DNA of 64,000 nt. Source: Hymenobacter properus. Lineage in GTDB: Bacteria > Bacteroidota > Bacteroidia > Cytophagales > Hymenobacteraceae. Made by a program: the position numbers and the translations under genes. The DNA lies in NCBI RefSeq assembly GCF_015694735.1, contig NZ_JADQDP010000001.1:682001-746000 (forward strand), read 5' to 3'. The notes beneath the pieces are model-generated. The model searched no databases. It was not told the DNA's origin and saw only the letters and a program-made list of their open reading frames with translations. This document shows positions 28,786-37,660 of this stretch, in pieces (position 1 is the stretch's first letter; the number at the start of each line of letters is the position of its first letter).

Positions 28786-28823
28786 AATAGCTGGCTTAGG
28801 CAGGGTGGCCAGCAAGCAAATAG

Positions 28824-28928
28824 AACGGCCATGCCGTACGTAGGGAAGCATCTTTGCCGCCGCAGTAATCCAATTGAAAGGGTTTACTATTGCGGTAAAG
28901 ATGCTTCCCTGCGTTCGGCATGGCCGTT
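28824..28928. repeat. Interspersed palindromic repeat, copy 4 (variant ends)
   Basis: About 105 bp: ends AACGGCCATGCC and GGCATGGCCGTT instead of the GTCATGC type, but the inner GAAGCATCTTTGCC and GCGGTAAAGATGCTTC match the family. It lies between paralogue A and the deacetylase gene. Confidence 0.85.
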
Positions 28929-28957
28929 GAAGTGCGCATCTAAACCACTTTGCTGTA

Positions 28958-29782
28958 ATGAAATTTCTACTCCTCGCGCTCGCCATCGGCCTGCTAGCTA
29001 CCGGCGCGGCCCCGGCCCAAACCTCACCTGCGCCCAACTCCTGGCACAACAAGCAGTGCGCCGTGGTGCTGACTTACGACGACGCCATCGACGTAGACCT
29101 TGATAACGTGGTGCCAGCGCTTGATTCAGCCAAGTTGCGGGGCACCTTCTACCTCATCGGTTCCTCGCCGGTGGTCACCAAGCGCCTGCCCGAGTGGCGG
29201 GCTGCCGCCAAGCGCGGGCATGAGCTGGGCAACCACGCCCTGTTCCACCCTTGTGACGGCAGCCTGCCCGGCCGCGCCTTCGTGACGCCCGACCACGACC
29301 TGCACACTTACACCTTAGGCCGGGCCGTGGATGAAATCCGGGCCAACAACACGCTTCTCACTGCCATCGATGGCCGCACCTCTCGCACCTTCGCCTACCC
29401 CTGCGGCGACCTGCAGATTGGCGGTGTGAAGTTCTACGACCAGCTGAAAAACGATTTCGTGGCCGCCCGCGGCGTGGCGCCGGGCCTGCAAACCGTCGCC
29501 CAGGTCGACTTGAGCAACGTGGACGCTTACTCCATCAACGGCCAGAACGGGCAGTACCTGATTGACCTGGTGAAGCAGGCGCAGCAGTCGCACACGCTGC
29601 TGGTGTTTCTGTTTCATGGCGTGGGCGGCGGGCATTCGCTGAACGTGGCGTTGCCCGCGCACCGCCAGTTGCTGCGCTACCTCAAGGCGCACGAAAAGGA
29701 TATTTGGGTGGCGCCTATGGTGGAGGTGGCGCAGCAGATAAAGGCGGTGCAAATGCCTGGGGCCACCAAAAAGCAGCCCTAA
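28958..29782 (+). CDS. Polysaccharide deacetylase (CE4/NodB domain), exported
   Basis: A 274-residue exported protein with a signal peptide (MKFLLLALAIGLLATGAAPAQ). The NodB motifs are present: TYDDA (Asp41, Asp42), the zinc histidines in GNHALFHP (His93, His97), RTFAYPCG and LLVFLFHGVGG. It should remove N- or O-acetyl groups from a polysaccharide in the periplasm or outside; the neighbours hint at peptidoglycan or a surface glycan, which is inference. Its stop is in the same frame as the next gene, separated by one codon from that gene's TTG start. Confidence 0.88.
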   Translation: MKFLLLALAIGLLATGAAPAQTSPAPNSWHNKQCAVVLTYDDAIDVDLDNVVPALDSAKLRGTFYLIGSSPVVTKRLPEWRAAAKRGHELGNHALFHPCDGSLPGRAFVTPDHDLHTYTLGRAVDEIRANNTLLTAIDGRTSRTFAYPCGDLQIGGVKFYDQLKNDFVAARGVAPGLQTVAQVDLSNVDAYSINGQNGQYLIDLVKQAQQSHTLLVFLFHGVGGGHSLNVALPAHRQLLRYLKAHEKDIWVAPMVEVAQQIKAVQMPGATKKQP

Positions 29783-29785
29783 CCT

Positions 29786-30814
29786 TTGAAGGCGGCCTTT
29801 CTCTTTCTTTTGGGCAGTGCGGCCGTGGGGCTGGCCGCGCCAGCACACGGCCAGGACCTGAGCGGGACCTGGCAGGGGGTGGAAGTGACGCCGCCGCGGG
29901 TAGGCAGCTGGTCGGCGCAGCTGGTGCTGCGGGCCGGGCCGGGCAACACCGTTAGCGGCGAGCTGTACCAGCGGAGCGACGCCCGGCCCGATTTTACGGG
30001 TGATTTTGAAATGCGCGGCACGCAAGCCGGCCGCGCGCTTAGCCTCATTCACGCCCGCATCATCAGCCAGCGCGCCTCCGAGGGTGGCTTCTGGTGCCAG
30101 GGTAGCCTCGCCCTCACCTACAACCCCGCCGACGAAAGCCTCAGCGGCCGCGCCACCTACCAGCCCCGGGGCGACTGCAACAGCGGCCTGTTCACATTGT
30201 ACCGCATCCGCCTGAAATCGGCGCCCGCAGTGCCCGCCGGGGCCGAGAGCACGCTGCACGTGTCGGGCCGCGAGGTGGAGTGGTTTGCCGACTCGGCCCG
30301 GCAGCACAAGCTGGCCAGCGGCAACAGTTTCCGTGTGAAGCTGCAGAAAACCACCACCTTTTACGTGACGCAGGGCTACTATGCCACCTCGCGCAGCCGC
30401 CCAGTGCCGCTCACGGTGCGGGTGCTACCAGCGGCCCCCAAGCCTGCGCCCCGCCGGGCGCCGCCCGCTGTGGCCCGCCCCAGCGCAGCGCCCGTGGTGT
30501 TGCCCACGGTGCTGTTTCGCACGGCCACGGCCGTCCTAAAGCCCGAATCCGGCCCGGCCCTCGACCAGCTCGCCGCCACGCTTCGGGCCCGGCCCACGCT
30601 GCGCCTGCGCATTGCCGGCCACACCGACCGCATCGGCGAAGCCGCCAAAAACCTGGTTTTGTCGGAACAGCGCGCCCGGACCGTGCAAGCCTACCTGGTG
30701 CAGGCCGGCACCGCGGCGGCCCGGCTCCAAACCGTGGGCTACGGCGATACCCACCTGCTTTATCCCACGCCCGACGCCCGCAACCAGCGTGTCGAGATTG
30801 AAGAGCTGCGGTAG
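29786..30814 (+). CDS. OmpA-family protein with Ig-like and unknown N-terminal domain (paralogue B)
   Basis: A 342-residue relative of 27706-28785 with the same order: signal peptide (KAAFLFLLGSAAVGLAAPAHG), unknown domain opening LSGTWQGVE, Ig-like module (VEWFADSARQ, TTTFYVTQGYY), a proline-rich linker and an OmpA domain (AGHTDRIGEAAKNLVLSEQR). The start must be TTG 29786: the preceding in-frame codons are TAA CCT, no ATG lies before the signal peptide, and the peptide begins directly after. Translation is therefore probably coupled to the deacetylase gene. Confidence 0.82.
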   Translation: MKAAFLFLLGSAAVGLAAPAHGQDLSGTWQGVEVTPPRVGSWSAQLVLRAGPGNTVSGELYQRSDARPDFTGDFEMRGTQAGRALSLIHARIISQRASEGGFWCQGSLALTYNPADESLSGRATYQPRGDCNSGLFTLYRIRLKSAPAVPAGAESTLHVSGREVEWFADSARQHKLASGNSFRVKLQKTTTFYVTQGYYATSRSRPVPLTVRVLPAAPKPAPRRAPPAVARPSAAPVVLPTVLFRTATAVLKPESGPALDQLAATLRARPTLRLRIAGHTDRIGEAAKNLVLSEQRARTVQAYLVQAGTAAARLQTVGYGDTHLLYPTPDARNQRVEIEELR

Positions 30815-30955
30815 CTTACGGGCTGATGATTCCACCGCGAGGTAGCCGGACACAGCCGGAGTTCAAAAGCTATTTTTGCGGCTTCGTTCAGCAGGCTGGG
30901 CTCTTGCCACCCGGCTGCCTGAGAGTTGAAAATTCCCGCTATTGCTTTCTGCTTC

Positions 30956-31519
30956 ATGTCGCACCGCCACTTTCTTATTCACAAGCCCTACGGCTACCTG
31001 AGCCAGTTTGTGGGCGAGGCCAAGAAGAAGAAGCTGGGCGAATTTTATGATTTCCCCGAAGGCATCATGGCCATTGGCCGGCTCGACGAGGACAGCGAAG
31101 GCCTGCTCCTGCTCACCACCGACGGGCGCACCAGCGAACTGGTGCGCAGCCGCCACTTTGAGAAGGAATATTACGCCCAAGTCGACGGCCTGGTAACCGA
31201 CGCGGCCCTGGCTCAGCTGCAAACCGGCGTCGAAATCGGCATCCACGGCGTGAAGTACCAAACCACCCCCTGCCAGGCCCGCCGCCTCGACCCTGCCCCC
31301 GTTTTCCCGCCCCGCACCCGCAAAATCCGCGACGACCGGCACGGGCCCACGTCGTGGGTGAGCATCATCGTGACGGAGGGCAAATTCCGGCAGGTGCGCA
31401 AGATGACGGCGGCGGTGGGCTTCCCCACCCTGCGCTTGCTGCGCGTGCGAGTGGGCGACATCTGGCTGGGCGACCTGGCGGCAGGCGAGGTGCGGGAAGT
31501 CGCGGGCTTCGGATTTTAA
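30956..31519 (+). CDS. RsuA/RluE-type pseudouridine synthase
   Basis: A 187-residue rRNA pseudouridine synthase of the RsuA/RluB/E/F family. The short form lacks an S4 domain and starts HRHFLIHKPYGYLSQF. The catalytic aspartate is Asp44 in GRLDEDSEGLLLLT; the C-terminal motif GKFRQVRKMTAAVGFPTLRL is intact. Length and lack of S4 fit RluE, which modifies U2457 of 23S rRNA, but this is inferred. ATG 30956 is chosen; ATG 30926 would add an unconserved stretch. An exact -7 TATTTTTG lies at 30871-30878. Confidence 0.9.
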   Translation: MSHRHFLIHKPYGYLSQFVGEAKKKKLGEFYDFPEGIMAIGRLDEDSEGLLLLTTDGRTSELVRSRHFEKEYYAQVDGLVTDAALAQLQTGVEIGIHGVKYQTTPCQARRLDPAPVFPPRTRKIRDDRHGPTSWVSIIVTEGKFRQVRKMTAAVGFPTLRLLRVRVGDIWLGDLAAGEVREVAGFGF

Positions 31520-31532
31520 GCTGACCAGCGGG

Positions 31533-32465
31533 CTACCAGTTCGTTAGTACCTGGGCCAGTTCGGGGCTTACTTTGGTTCTGAGCATGTCCGCCAGCTGGG
31601 CATCGGTGTAGGTGGCTTGGCTATCCTTCAGGGCCACCCACAGCTGGTGCAGGGCATGCGGGCCGTCGGGCTGAGCATCATAGATGCGGGCGGCGGCCCG
31701 GTGCAGGCGGCACTGGTACCAGCCATAGAGCATGGGCTGCTCGCGCTCCATCAGGTTATAATACCGGTCGAAGTCGGCTAGCGAAGTATACTTAAGGGTG
31801 GCCCGGTCGGTGCCCTGCACCACGGCTTCGGGGAAAGTTTCGAGCGCGGGTAGCTGGGCCGGTTCCTGGCTGGCAATGAAGGTATGCAGCAGCAGGTTGC
31901 AGAACTGTTCTTCCAACCAGTAGCGCGGGCGGTTGAGCCGGGCCTGCCGGTAGGCCAAGTGAGCCAGTTCGTGCACGACCGTCAGGTCGAACATCTTGCC
32001 GGCCGAGAGCTGACCTGTTGGGGTGCGGTAAAGCGTTTTTACGCGCTGCGCCAGGGCGGCGGGCAGCTGGTCGGTGGGCGGCAGCGTGTGCTGCCACAGC
32101 TCATTATCTTCGCCCGCCACCACCAGCACGGCGGGGCCGTTGGTGTGCGGCATTCCTAATACTTGGCCCTTGCCAGCGTAGCGCGCCCAGTCGGCTTTGC
32201 CCAGCACAAGCATGGTCACGCGGGGCGCAAAGCCCAGCTGCGCGGGCTGTTGCATCCACTTAAGGGCAGCCGCGCAACGGGCGGCCATAGCGGCCGCCCG
32301 CGCCTCGGTGCCGGGCGTGCAGTAGAGGGGCACCGGTGCGTCGGCGGGCTGCACCAGGCCGGGGTAAGGGGTGGCAGCCGTTTGGGTATGCCCGAGCCTG
32401 GGCAGCAGGAGTACCAGCAGCAACAGGCAGAACTGACGGCGGGTGAAGAGAGTGAGTGGATTCAT
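31533..32465 (-). CDS. Exported putative zinc metallopeptidase (HELAH)
   Basis: A 310-residue exported protein: signal peptide about residues 1-28 (TLFTRRQFCLLLLVLLLP). VVHELAHLAYRQ (His165, Glu166, His169) is a gluzincin-like HExxH motif, followed by YWLEEQFCNLLLH, where the glutamates may supply the third ligand. No family is recognised. ATG 32465 starts the signal peptide; the frame runs to 32504. It is downstream of the M1 peptidase/permease gene on the same strand (105 bp gap) and could be cotranscribed. Confidence 0.65.
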   Translation of the reverse strand: MNPLTLFTRRQFCLLLLVLLLPRLGHTQTAATPYPGLVQPADAPVPLYCTPGTEARAAAMAARCAAALKWMQQPAQLGFAPRVTMLVLGKADWARYAGKGQVLGMPHTNGPAVLVVAGEDNELWQHTLPPTDQLPAALAQRVKTLYRTPTGQLSAGKMFDLTVVHELAHLAYRQARLNRPRYWLEEQFCNLLLHTFIASQEPAQLPALETFPEAVVQGTDRATLKYTSLADFDRYYNLMEREQPMLYGWYQCRLHRAAARIYDAQPDGPHALHQLWVALKDSQATYTDAQLADMLRTKVSPELAQVLTNW

Positions 32466-32570
32466 CGAGAAAAGAGAAGAGTCAATAAATTTCATTTGAG
32501 ACAAGGCATCAACATGTTAAAGCTAAGTGAATTAGTTTAAGACACAATTCCACCTACCATCAGTCGCTGG

Positions 32571-35500
32571 CTACTTTGCCGCCACCGCCTTCGCGCCAGT
32601 TTTCTTTTCTTCCAGCGGCTTCACGTTGTCGTAATAAAACCGGTCAATCAGCTTCTGGTAGGGGTCGACGCCAGCTTTGGCGGGCTTCTCATTCACCACG
32701 AAATGCAGGGTTTCCTCGGGCTTGCTGAGCTTGACCTTGCGCAGCAGCAGGGCCTTGCCGCGCACGTCCCATACCTCGCCGCCGGGGGTTTGGTCGGGCC
32801 CGAAAACGCCAACTTCTACGTAGTCGGCCAGCTTGGCAGGGCTCTCGTTGCCGAGGCTGTCGGCGTGCACTTTTTCGGCCTTGATAGTCATGGCCACGTC
32901 GTAGCGGCCATCGGGGCGCGGGGTGTAAGTGGCGTCCTTCAGCTCGTTTTTGTAAAGCGTAATTTGCTCGAACTGGTCGCGCAGCAGGTACTGCAGCGAG
33001 TCAGGCGTGGCGCGGCGCAGGTAGGCCATCAGGTCGGTCGATGTGGGATAGGGCGGACGGCTCTGGTGGTTGGCGGCCAGAAATTCGCGCAGCGCCGCGT
33101 TCAGCTTCTCTTCCCCGATGTAGTCCTGCAGGGCGTAGAACACCATGCCGCCCTTGTAGTAGTGAATGTAGGGCTGATTTTCGCAGAGCATGAGCGGCAG
33201 CTCCTTCTTGCGCTCACTGCGGCGGCCCATGAGGTAGTTCATCAGCTCGCGGCGCATGAACTGCTGCATCTGGTTGGGCGTGAAGGCGTGCTTGGCGTTC
33301 ATAATGGCCGAATACTCCGACAGCGACTCCGACAACACACTGCCGCCCTGCACATTGGCGCCCACGGTCTGGTGGCCCCACCACTGGTGGCCCAGCTCGT
33401 GGCTGGTGATGAAATAGGTAAGGTCCGGCGTGGTTTTGTCGCGCAAATCATCAATAAAGCCCGCGCTTTCCGAAGTCTGAATGGTGTTGGCGTAGCTCTG
33501 GGCGAAGGACTTGTAGCGCGGAAACTCCAGCAGCCGGATTTGGCGGTACTGGTAGGGCCCGAAGGCTTTGGTGTAATACGCCAGGCCGTCGCTCAGGGCC
33601 TGGGCCATGCGGCGCACGTTGGCGGGGTGGTGCGGGTCGTAGTATATTTCAATGGCCACCGGCGGGCCGCCGGCCGGGCTCTGCCACTGCGTTTTATATT
33701 CCTTGAAGCGAGCCGAGAGCACGCTGATGAGCGGCTGAATGGGCTGGTCCATGCGGTAGTGGAAGTAGCGGCGGCCGCCCTGGGTCCATTCCCGGTCGAG
33801 GTAGCCGGCCGTCACGGCGCGCTGGTCGGCATCGGTGCTGAGGGTGGCCTCGAAGCGCACCCGGTCGGCGTCGCGGGCAAAGCCGGCCTGCATGCGGCCG
33901 CGTGGGTCGTTGAGGCGGGGCGTGCGCTCCTTGGGTCCCAGGCCCTGGCGGTGGCGGGCCTCGTCTTCTTCCAGTTCGCCATCGGGCTGGTAGCCAATGC
34001 GCAGGCTTACCAAATCCAGGAAGGTGCCGTTTTCAGTGAGGCGGTCCTCGGGCGAAATGTTGGCCCAGTCGAACACGCCCGTCCCATTCAGGCGCGAACT
34101 AAAGCCCCGGGCCCGGTAGTCCTCGTCGTAAGCCAGTGTGAGCGAGTCGCCGGGCGCCAGCGGCTGCGCCAGCCGAAACAGGCGCAGGCCTGCCACCGGG
34201 TCGTCGAACAACACGCGGGCCGAACGGCCGGGCGTGGCCAGCACGCGCCGGATGCTGCGGCTGGGGTCGTAGTTCACCAGCAGCGAGTCGAGCGGGCGGG
34301 TGGTCTGGTTGTGCAGGGTGTAGTCGAGGTGCAGGCGGTAGCCGCGGGGGCTGGCCGTCGGGAACAGGTCGACCTTCGCCGCCACGGCCGTGATTTTGGG
34401 CTGGGCCAGGTTTTCCAGCTGCTTGTACTGCCGTTCCTTGCGGGCCTGCCGGGCCTCCAGGCCGCGAGGCGTCACAAACTCGTTCAGCACGTTGGCATTA
34501 TAAAACACCCAACCGCCGGCCGTGAGCACCGCCAGCGCGGCCAGCAGCACGGCCGGCCGCATGCCCGGGGCGCGCAGCCGTTGCGCAGCCAGGCGCAGAC
34601 GGGTGCGGGCGCCGGTGTCGTTGCCGCGCACCCACAGCAGGCTGGCCAGCAGCCCCAGCAGGGCTGCCCCGGCCAGGTAGTAGAGGTTGATGAACAAGAG
34701 CGGAGCCGCCAGGTGTCCGTAGCCATTCATATCTGAATAGGTGTAGGGCACGGCCGCCCCAAATTTGAGCATGGCGTGGTGCAGCCCCAGCGCATCGGCC
34801 AGCAGAAATACCACCGCGTAGTACACCAGCATCAGCGCATGGCCCACATATTTGTTGTTGGCCACGGTTTGCACCACCAGCGCCAGCGTGCACAGCACCG
34901 TGAGCGAGGCCAGCTGAATCAGGAAGTTCTTCAGGTACAGCAGCGGCTCAATCAAACTTGGGTCGAGAAAAGCCTGCACGGCCATGCCCACCACCAGTTG
35001 CGCAGCCGTGAGCATGGCGCTCACCAGCACCAGTGCCAGCAGCTTGCTGACGAAAGGCAGCCAGCTGGCAAACGGCAGCGCATCAAACACCCCCTGCAGG
35101 CGCGTTTCCCGCTCCCGCCACACCAGCTCGCCGGCGTATATGGTGATGATGACGAACAGGTAGAGGGTAAAGTTGGTGTTGATGACGTTCAGAATCTGGT
35201 AGGTGACGGGCAGCTGCACGCCGCGCATGTCGTGATAGGTCCAGTAGAAGTTGAACAGCACGTACACTGTGCCCAGCAGCGCCAGCACCCGAAACGGCCA
35301 CGCCTTCACCACGTTGGCCACCTGCACCCGCACCAATCGGCGCAGTTGCCAGCCACTCAGCCCTGCGCCAAACGCGGGGGCCGTGCGCCGCAGCCCCGCC
35401 CCGGCCACCACGGCCGGCGGTGCCTCGGCGGGCCCGGCCTTGGCAGCCCGGGTGCGGGGCAGCGCCAGCCGGAACGTAGCGCAGGCCACCCCCAGTACCA

Positions 35501-36254
35501 CCAGCCCAATGCCCATGTACAGCAGGCGGTTGGCCAGCAGAAAGCCGCCGAGGTAGTTGGCCAGCTGCGTGTTTCGCTCGGCAATGGTCCAGTACTTCAC
35601 GTCCAGGTTTTTGGCCACGATGCCGAAGGGGTCGAGCATGGCAAAGAGGAAGTCGCTGGTCACCCGCTGGCTAAATTGCAGCGACAGCTGGTAGCCCACA
35701 AACAGCACAATGCCCCCCAGATATACCACCAACGGCGAGCGAAACACTAGGTAAGCCGCAAAAAACAGGCAGCCCGCAAACAAGGCGTTGGCCCAGCCCA
35801 CCGCCACCAGAGGCACCAGCAGCGCCAGCGGCTGCACCGGCCCCAGCTTGGTGGCCTCCACCCAGGGCGCCAACATGCCCAGCAGCGCGCCCGCCGTCGT
35901 GCCCGCCTGCACAAACCACATGGCCAGCAGCGAGCCCACAAAGCGCCCACCCAGGTAGCCCCACTTGGGCAGCGGCGTGGTATAAAGTAGCCCGATCATC
36001 TGGTCTTTATCGTCGCGGTATATGGGCGTGCCCAGCAGCGCGGCCGTGATGAACATGCCGAAAATGGAGGACACCAGAAATAGCTGGGCCAGCGCATCGG
36101 GCGCGTTCACGTGCACCTTGGGGCTGGAGTTGAACCCAAAGTCGTCCACGGTCTGCGACAGAAACGCGAACAGGGCGAAGACCCCGAAGTAGAGGTAGGT
36201 CGTGGGCTGCGTGAAGCGGTAGCGCAGCTCAAAGCGAAGCGTTTGCAGGAACAT
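32571..36254 (-). CDS. ABC-2-type permease fused to M1 family peptidase
   Basis: A 1227-residue membrane protein. The first ~600 residues hold about 12 hydrophobic segments of ABC-2 permease type in two blocks. The C-terminal half is an M1 (aminopeptidase N-like) domain with HELGHQWWGH (His952, His956) and SESLSEYSA supplying the glutamate ligand. Such fusions are known in Bacteroidota but their substrates are not. The ATPase encoded upstream (36380-37264) should power it. ATG 36254 gives FLQTLRFELRYRF; the longer frame to 36299 crosses repeat copy 5. The C-terminus ends in a lysine/alanine-rich tail (EEKKTGAKAVAAK). Confidence 0.85.
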   Translation of the reverse strand: MFLQTLRFELRYRFTQPTTYLYFGVFALFAFLSQTVDDFGFNSSPKVHVNAPDALAQLFLVSSIFGMFITAALLGTPIYRDDKDQMIGLLYTTPLPKWGYLGGRFVGSLLAMWFVQAGTTAGALLGMLAPWVEATKLGPVQPLALLVPLVAVGWANALFAGCLFFAAYLVFRSPLVVYLGGIVLFVGYQLSLQFSQRVTSDFLFAMLDPFGIVAKNLDVKYWTIAERNTQLANYLGGFLLANRLLYMGIGLVVLGVACATFRLALPRTRAAKAGPAEAPPAVVAGAGLRRTAPAFGAGLSGWQLRRLVRVQVANVVKAWPFRVLALLGTVYVLFNFYWTYHDMRGVQLPVTYQILNVINTNFTLYLFVIITIYAGELVWRERETRLQGVFDALPFASWLPFVSKLLALVLVSAMLTAAQLVVGMAVQAFLDPSLIEPLLYLKNFLIQLASLTVLCTLALVVQTVANNKYVGHALMLVYYAVVFLLADALGLHHAMLKFGAAVPYTYSDMNGYGHLAAPLLFINLYYLAGAALLGLLASLLWVRGNDTGARTRLRLAAQRLRAPGMRPAVLLAALAVLTAGGWVFYNANVLNEFVTPRGLEARQARKERQYKQLENLAQPKITAVAAKVDLFPTASPRGYRLHLDYTLHNQTTRPLDSLLVNYDPSRSIRRVLATPGRSARVLFDDPVAGLRLFRLAQPLAPGDSLTLAYDEDYRARGFSSRLNGTGVFDWANISPEDRLTENGTFLDLVSLRIGYQPDGELEEDEARHRQGLGPKERTPRLNDPRGRMQAGFARDADRVRFEATLSTDADQRAVTAGYLDREWTQGGRRYFHYRMDQPIQPLISVLSARFKEYKTQWQSPAGGPPVAIEIYYDPHHPANVRRMAQALSDGLAYYTKAFGPYQYRQIRLLEFPRYKSFAQSYANTIQTSESAGFIDDLRDKTTPDLTYFITSHELGHQWWGHQTVGANVQGGSVLSESLSEYSAIMNAKHAFTPNQMQQFMRRELMNYLMGRRSERKKELPLMLCENQPYIHYYKGGMVFYALQDYIGEEKLNAALREFLAANHQSRPPYPTSTDLMAYLRRATPDSLQYLLRDQFEQITLYKNELKDATYTPRPDGRYDVAMTIKAEKVHADSLGNESPAKLADYVEVGVFGPDQTPGGEVWDVRGKALLLRKVKLSKPEETLHFVVNEKPAKAGVDPYQKLIDRFYYDNVKPLEEKKTGAKAVAAK

Positions 36255-36267
36255 GATGTATAAGTAT

Positions 36268-36369
36268 GTCATCCTGAGCGCAGCGAAGGACCTTATCACG
36301 CCTGCGGCTCAAGGGTTTGCAAATCCGACGAGGGCAGCCGTGATAAGATGCTTCCTTCGTTAGCATGAC
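36268..36369. repeat. Interspersed palindromic repeat, copy 5 (diverged)
   Basis: About 102 bp: GTCATCCTGAGCGCAGCGAA at the left and TAGCATGAC at the right; the pairing includes CTTATCACG/CGTGATAAG. It separates the ABC ATPase stop from the permease-peptidase ATG and so lies inside the probable operon. Confidence 0.78.
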
Positions 36370-36379
36370 AACGATGTGT

Positions 36380-37264
36380 TTAGTGGACCGCCTGCTCCCG
36401 CCGCGCCAAGCGGTGGAAATACACGTCTTCCAGCGTGGCCTCGGCCGGCTGAAACTGCCCGTTGATGGGCACCTCGCTGAACACCCGCACGATGGGCTGC
36501 CCGGCCACCAGCTTCGAGGAAATCACCTCGTATTCGGATTTGAGCTGGGCCAGTGCTGCCTTCTCCGTTTTGGTGCGGTACACCTTGCCCCTGATTTCGC
36601 CAATCACCTCGTTGGGCGAGCCCGTGGCCACCACCTCGCCGCCCGCGATGATGGCCATGTTGGGGCACAGCTCGGTCACGTCTTCCACGATGTGCGTGCT
36701 CAGAATCACCACCACATTCTCCCCTATCTCGCTCAGCAAATCCAGGAAGCGGTTGCGCTCGGTGGGGTCGAGGCCAGCCGTGGGCTCGTCCACGATGATG
36801 AGCTGCGGGGCGCCCAGCAGCGCCACCGCAATGCCGAAGCGCTGGCGCATCCCGCCCGAGTAGCCGCCCACGGCCTTCTTGCGGGCCGCCCACAGGTTGG
36901 TTTGCTGCAGCAAGCTTTCCACCGCCAGCTTGCGCTCGGCCGCATCGCGGATGCCCTTGAGGCCGGCAAAGTAATCGAGCAGCACCTCGGCTGAGATACC
37001 AGGGTAGAGGCCAAATTCCTGCGGCAGGTAGCCCAGCACCTTGCGCACTTCATCTTTCTGGGTTAGCACGTCGATGTCGCCGAGCATGATGCTGCCCGTG
37101 TCAGGTTCCTGCAAGGTGGCAATGGTGCGCATGAGGCTGCTCTTGCCCGCGCCATTGGGTCCCAGCAGGCCGAACATGCCGTTCGGAATGGTGAGCGTGA
37201 CGCCACGCAGGGCCCGCGTGCCGTTGGGGTAGGTTTTGGAAAGATTGGTAATGCGTAGCTCCAT
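36380..37264 (-). CDS. ABC transporter ATP-binding protein
   Basis: A 294-residue ATPase: Walker A GPNGAGKSS (residues 35-43), signature YSGGMRQRF (135-143), Walker B LIIVDEP (155-161) and the H-loop in LSTHIVED. The C-terminal ~65 residues are the extra domain seen in ABC-2 exporters. It most likely drives the permease-M1 fusion encoded downstream; the two genes are separated by 125 bp that contain a palindromic repeat. Hydrolysis should occur at the inner membrane. No substrate can be inferred. Confidence 0.9.
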   Translation of the reverse strand: MELRITNLSKTYPNGTRALRGVTLTIPNGMFGLLGPNGAGKSSLMRTIATLQEPDTGSIMLGDIDVLTQKDEVRKVLGYLPQEFGLYPGISAEVLLDYFAGLKGIRDAAERKLAVESLLQQTNLWAARKKAVGGYSGGMRQRFGIAVALLGAPQLIIVDEPTAGLDPTERNRFLDLLSEIGENVVVILSTHIVEDVTELCPNMAIIAGGEVVATGSPNEVIGEIRGKVYRTKTEKAALAQLKSEYEVISSKLVAGQPIVRVFSEVPINGQFQPAEATLEDVYFHRLARREQAVH

Positions 37265-37404
37265 GGTGTTGGCGGGTTAAATGACTGATTCAAAGGTTGT
37301 CTTCTTTGCTAGAAAATCCATTTCAAATTGTGTCTTTTCCATTCGCATTTGTGCCATCGATGTTAATTTTATGCTGCATGCCTAACATTTTAGCCGCTGA
37401 GCCG

Positions 37405-37412
37405 TATCTTTG
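37405..37412 (+). promoter_or_regulatory. -7 box of the 45-residue peptide gene
   Basis: TATCTTTG matches TAnnTTTG exactly and lies 38 bp before ATG 37450. I see no clear TTG at the proper distance upstream. Confidence 0.45.
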
Positions 37413-37449
37413 CACCCGAATCAACCACTAATGCTATTCGCGTTATCCG

Positions 37450-37587
37450 ATGAAAAAGTCCACCACTGCCCTCTCCTTCTCTTCGTTGCTGCTGCTGGGC
37501 GGCGTGAGCTACCTGGCTGCCAAACTGGCCGACCTGGACCTGACGTTCTTCTTCGACGGCGACGACGACCACGCGCACTACTGCTAA
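37450..37587 (+). CDS. Small exported or membrane peptide (45 residues)
   Basis: A 45-codon ORF: MKKSTTALSFSSLLLLGGVS at the N-terminus looks like a signal or anchor sequence, followed by YLAAKLADLDL, and the C-terminus is acidic and histidine-rich (FFFDGDDDHAHYC). It has a -7 box upstream and a terminator 42 bp downstream, so it is a complete single-gene unit. The tail DGDDDHAHYC could bind a metal, which is inference. No family recognised. Confidence 0.6.
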   Translation: MKKSTTALSFSSLLLLGGVSYLAAKLADLDLTFFFDGDDDHAHYC

Positions 37588-37628
37588 GCCCTTTTGTAGC
37601 CCTGCGGCTACCATTCCGCCTGTTTTGC

Positions 37629-37660
37629 AAAAAAGCCCCGCCCTCCGGCCGGGCTTTTTT
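37629..37660 (+). terminator. Rho-independent terminator
   Basis: AAAAAAGCCC and GGGCTTTTTT arms around a GC-rich loop, after the 45-residue peptide gene. Confidence 0.85.

Noticed and set aside
32703..34736. 677-codon open frame on the plus strand
   Set aside because: Shadow of the permease-M1 peptidase gene; no domain, no start context, biased composition.
36255..36299. N-terminal extension of the permease-M1 protein (15 codons)
   Set aside because: Encoded by repeat copy 5 sequence; ATG 36254 is the natural start.
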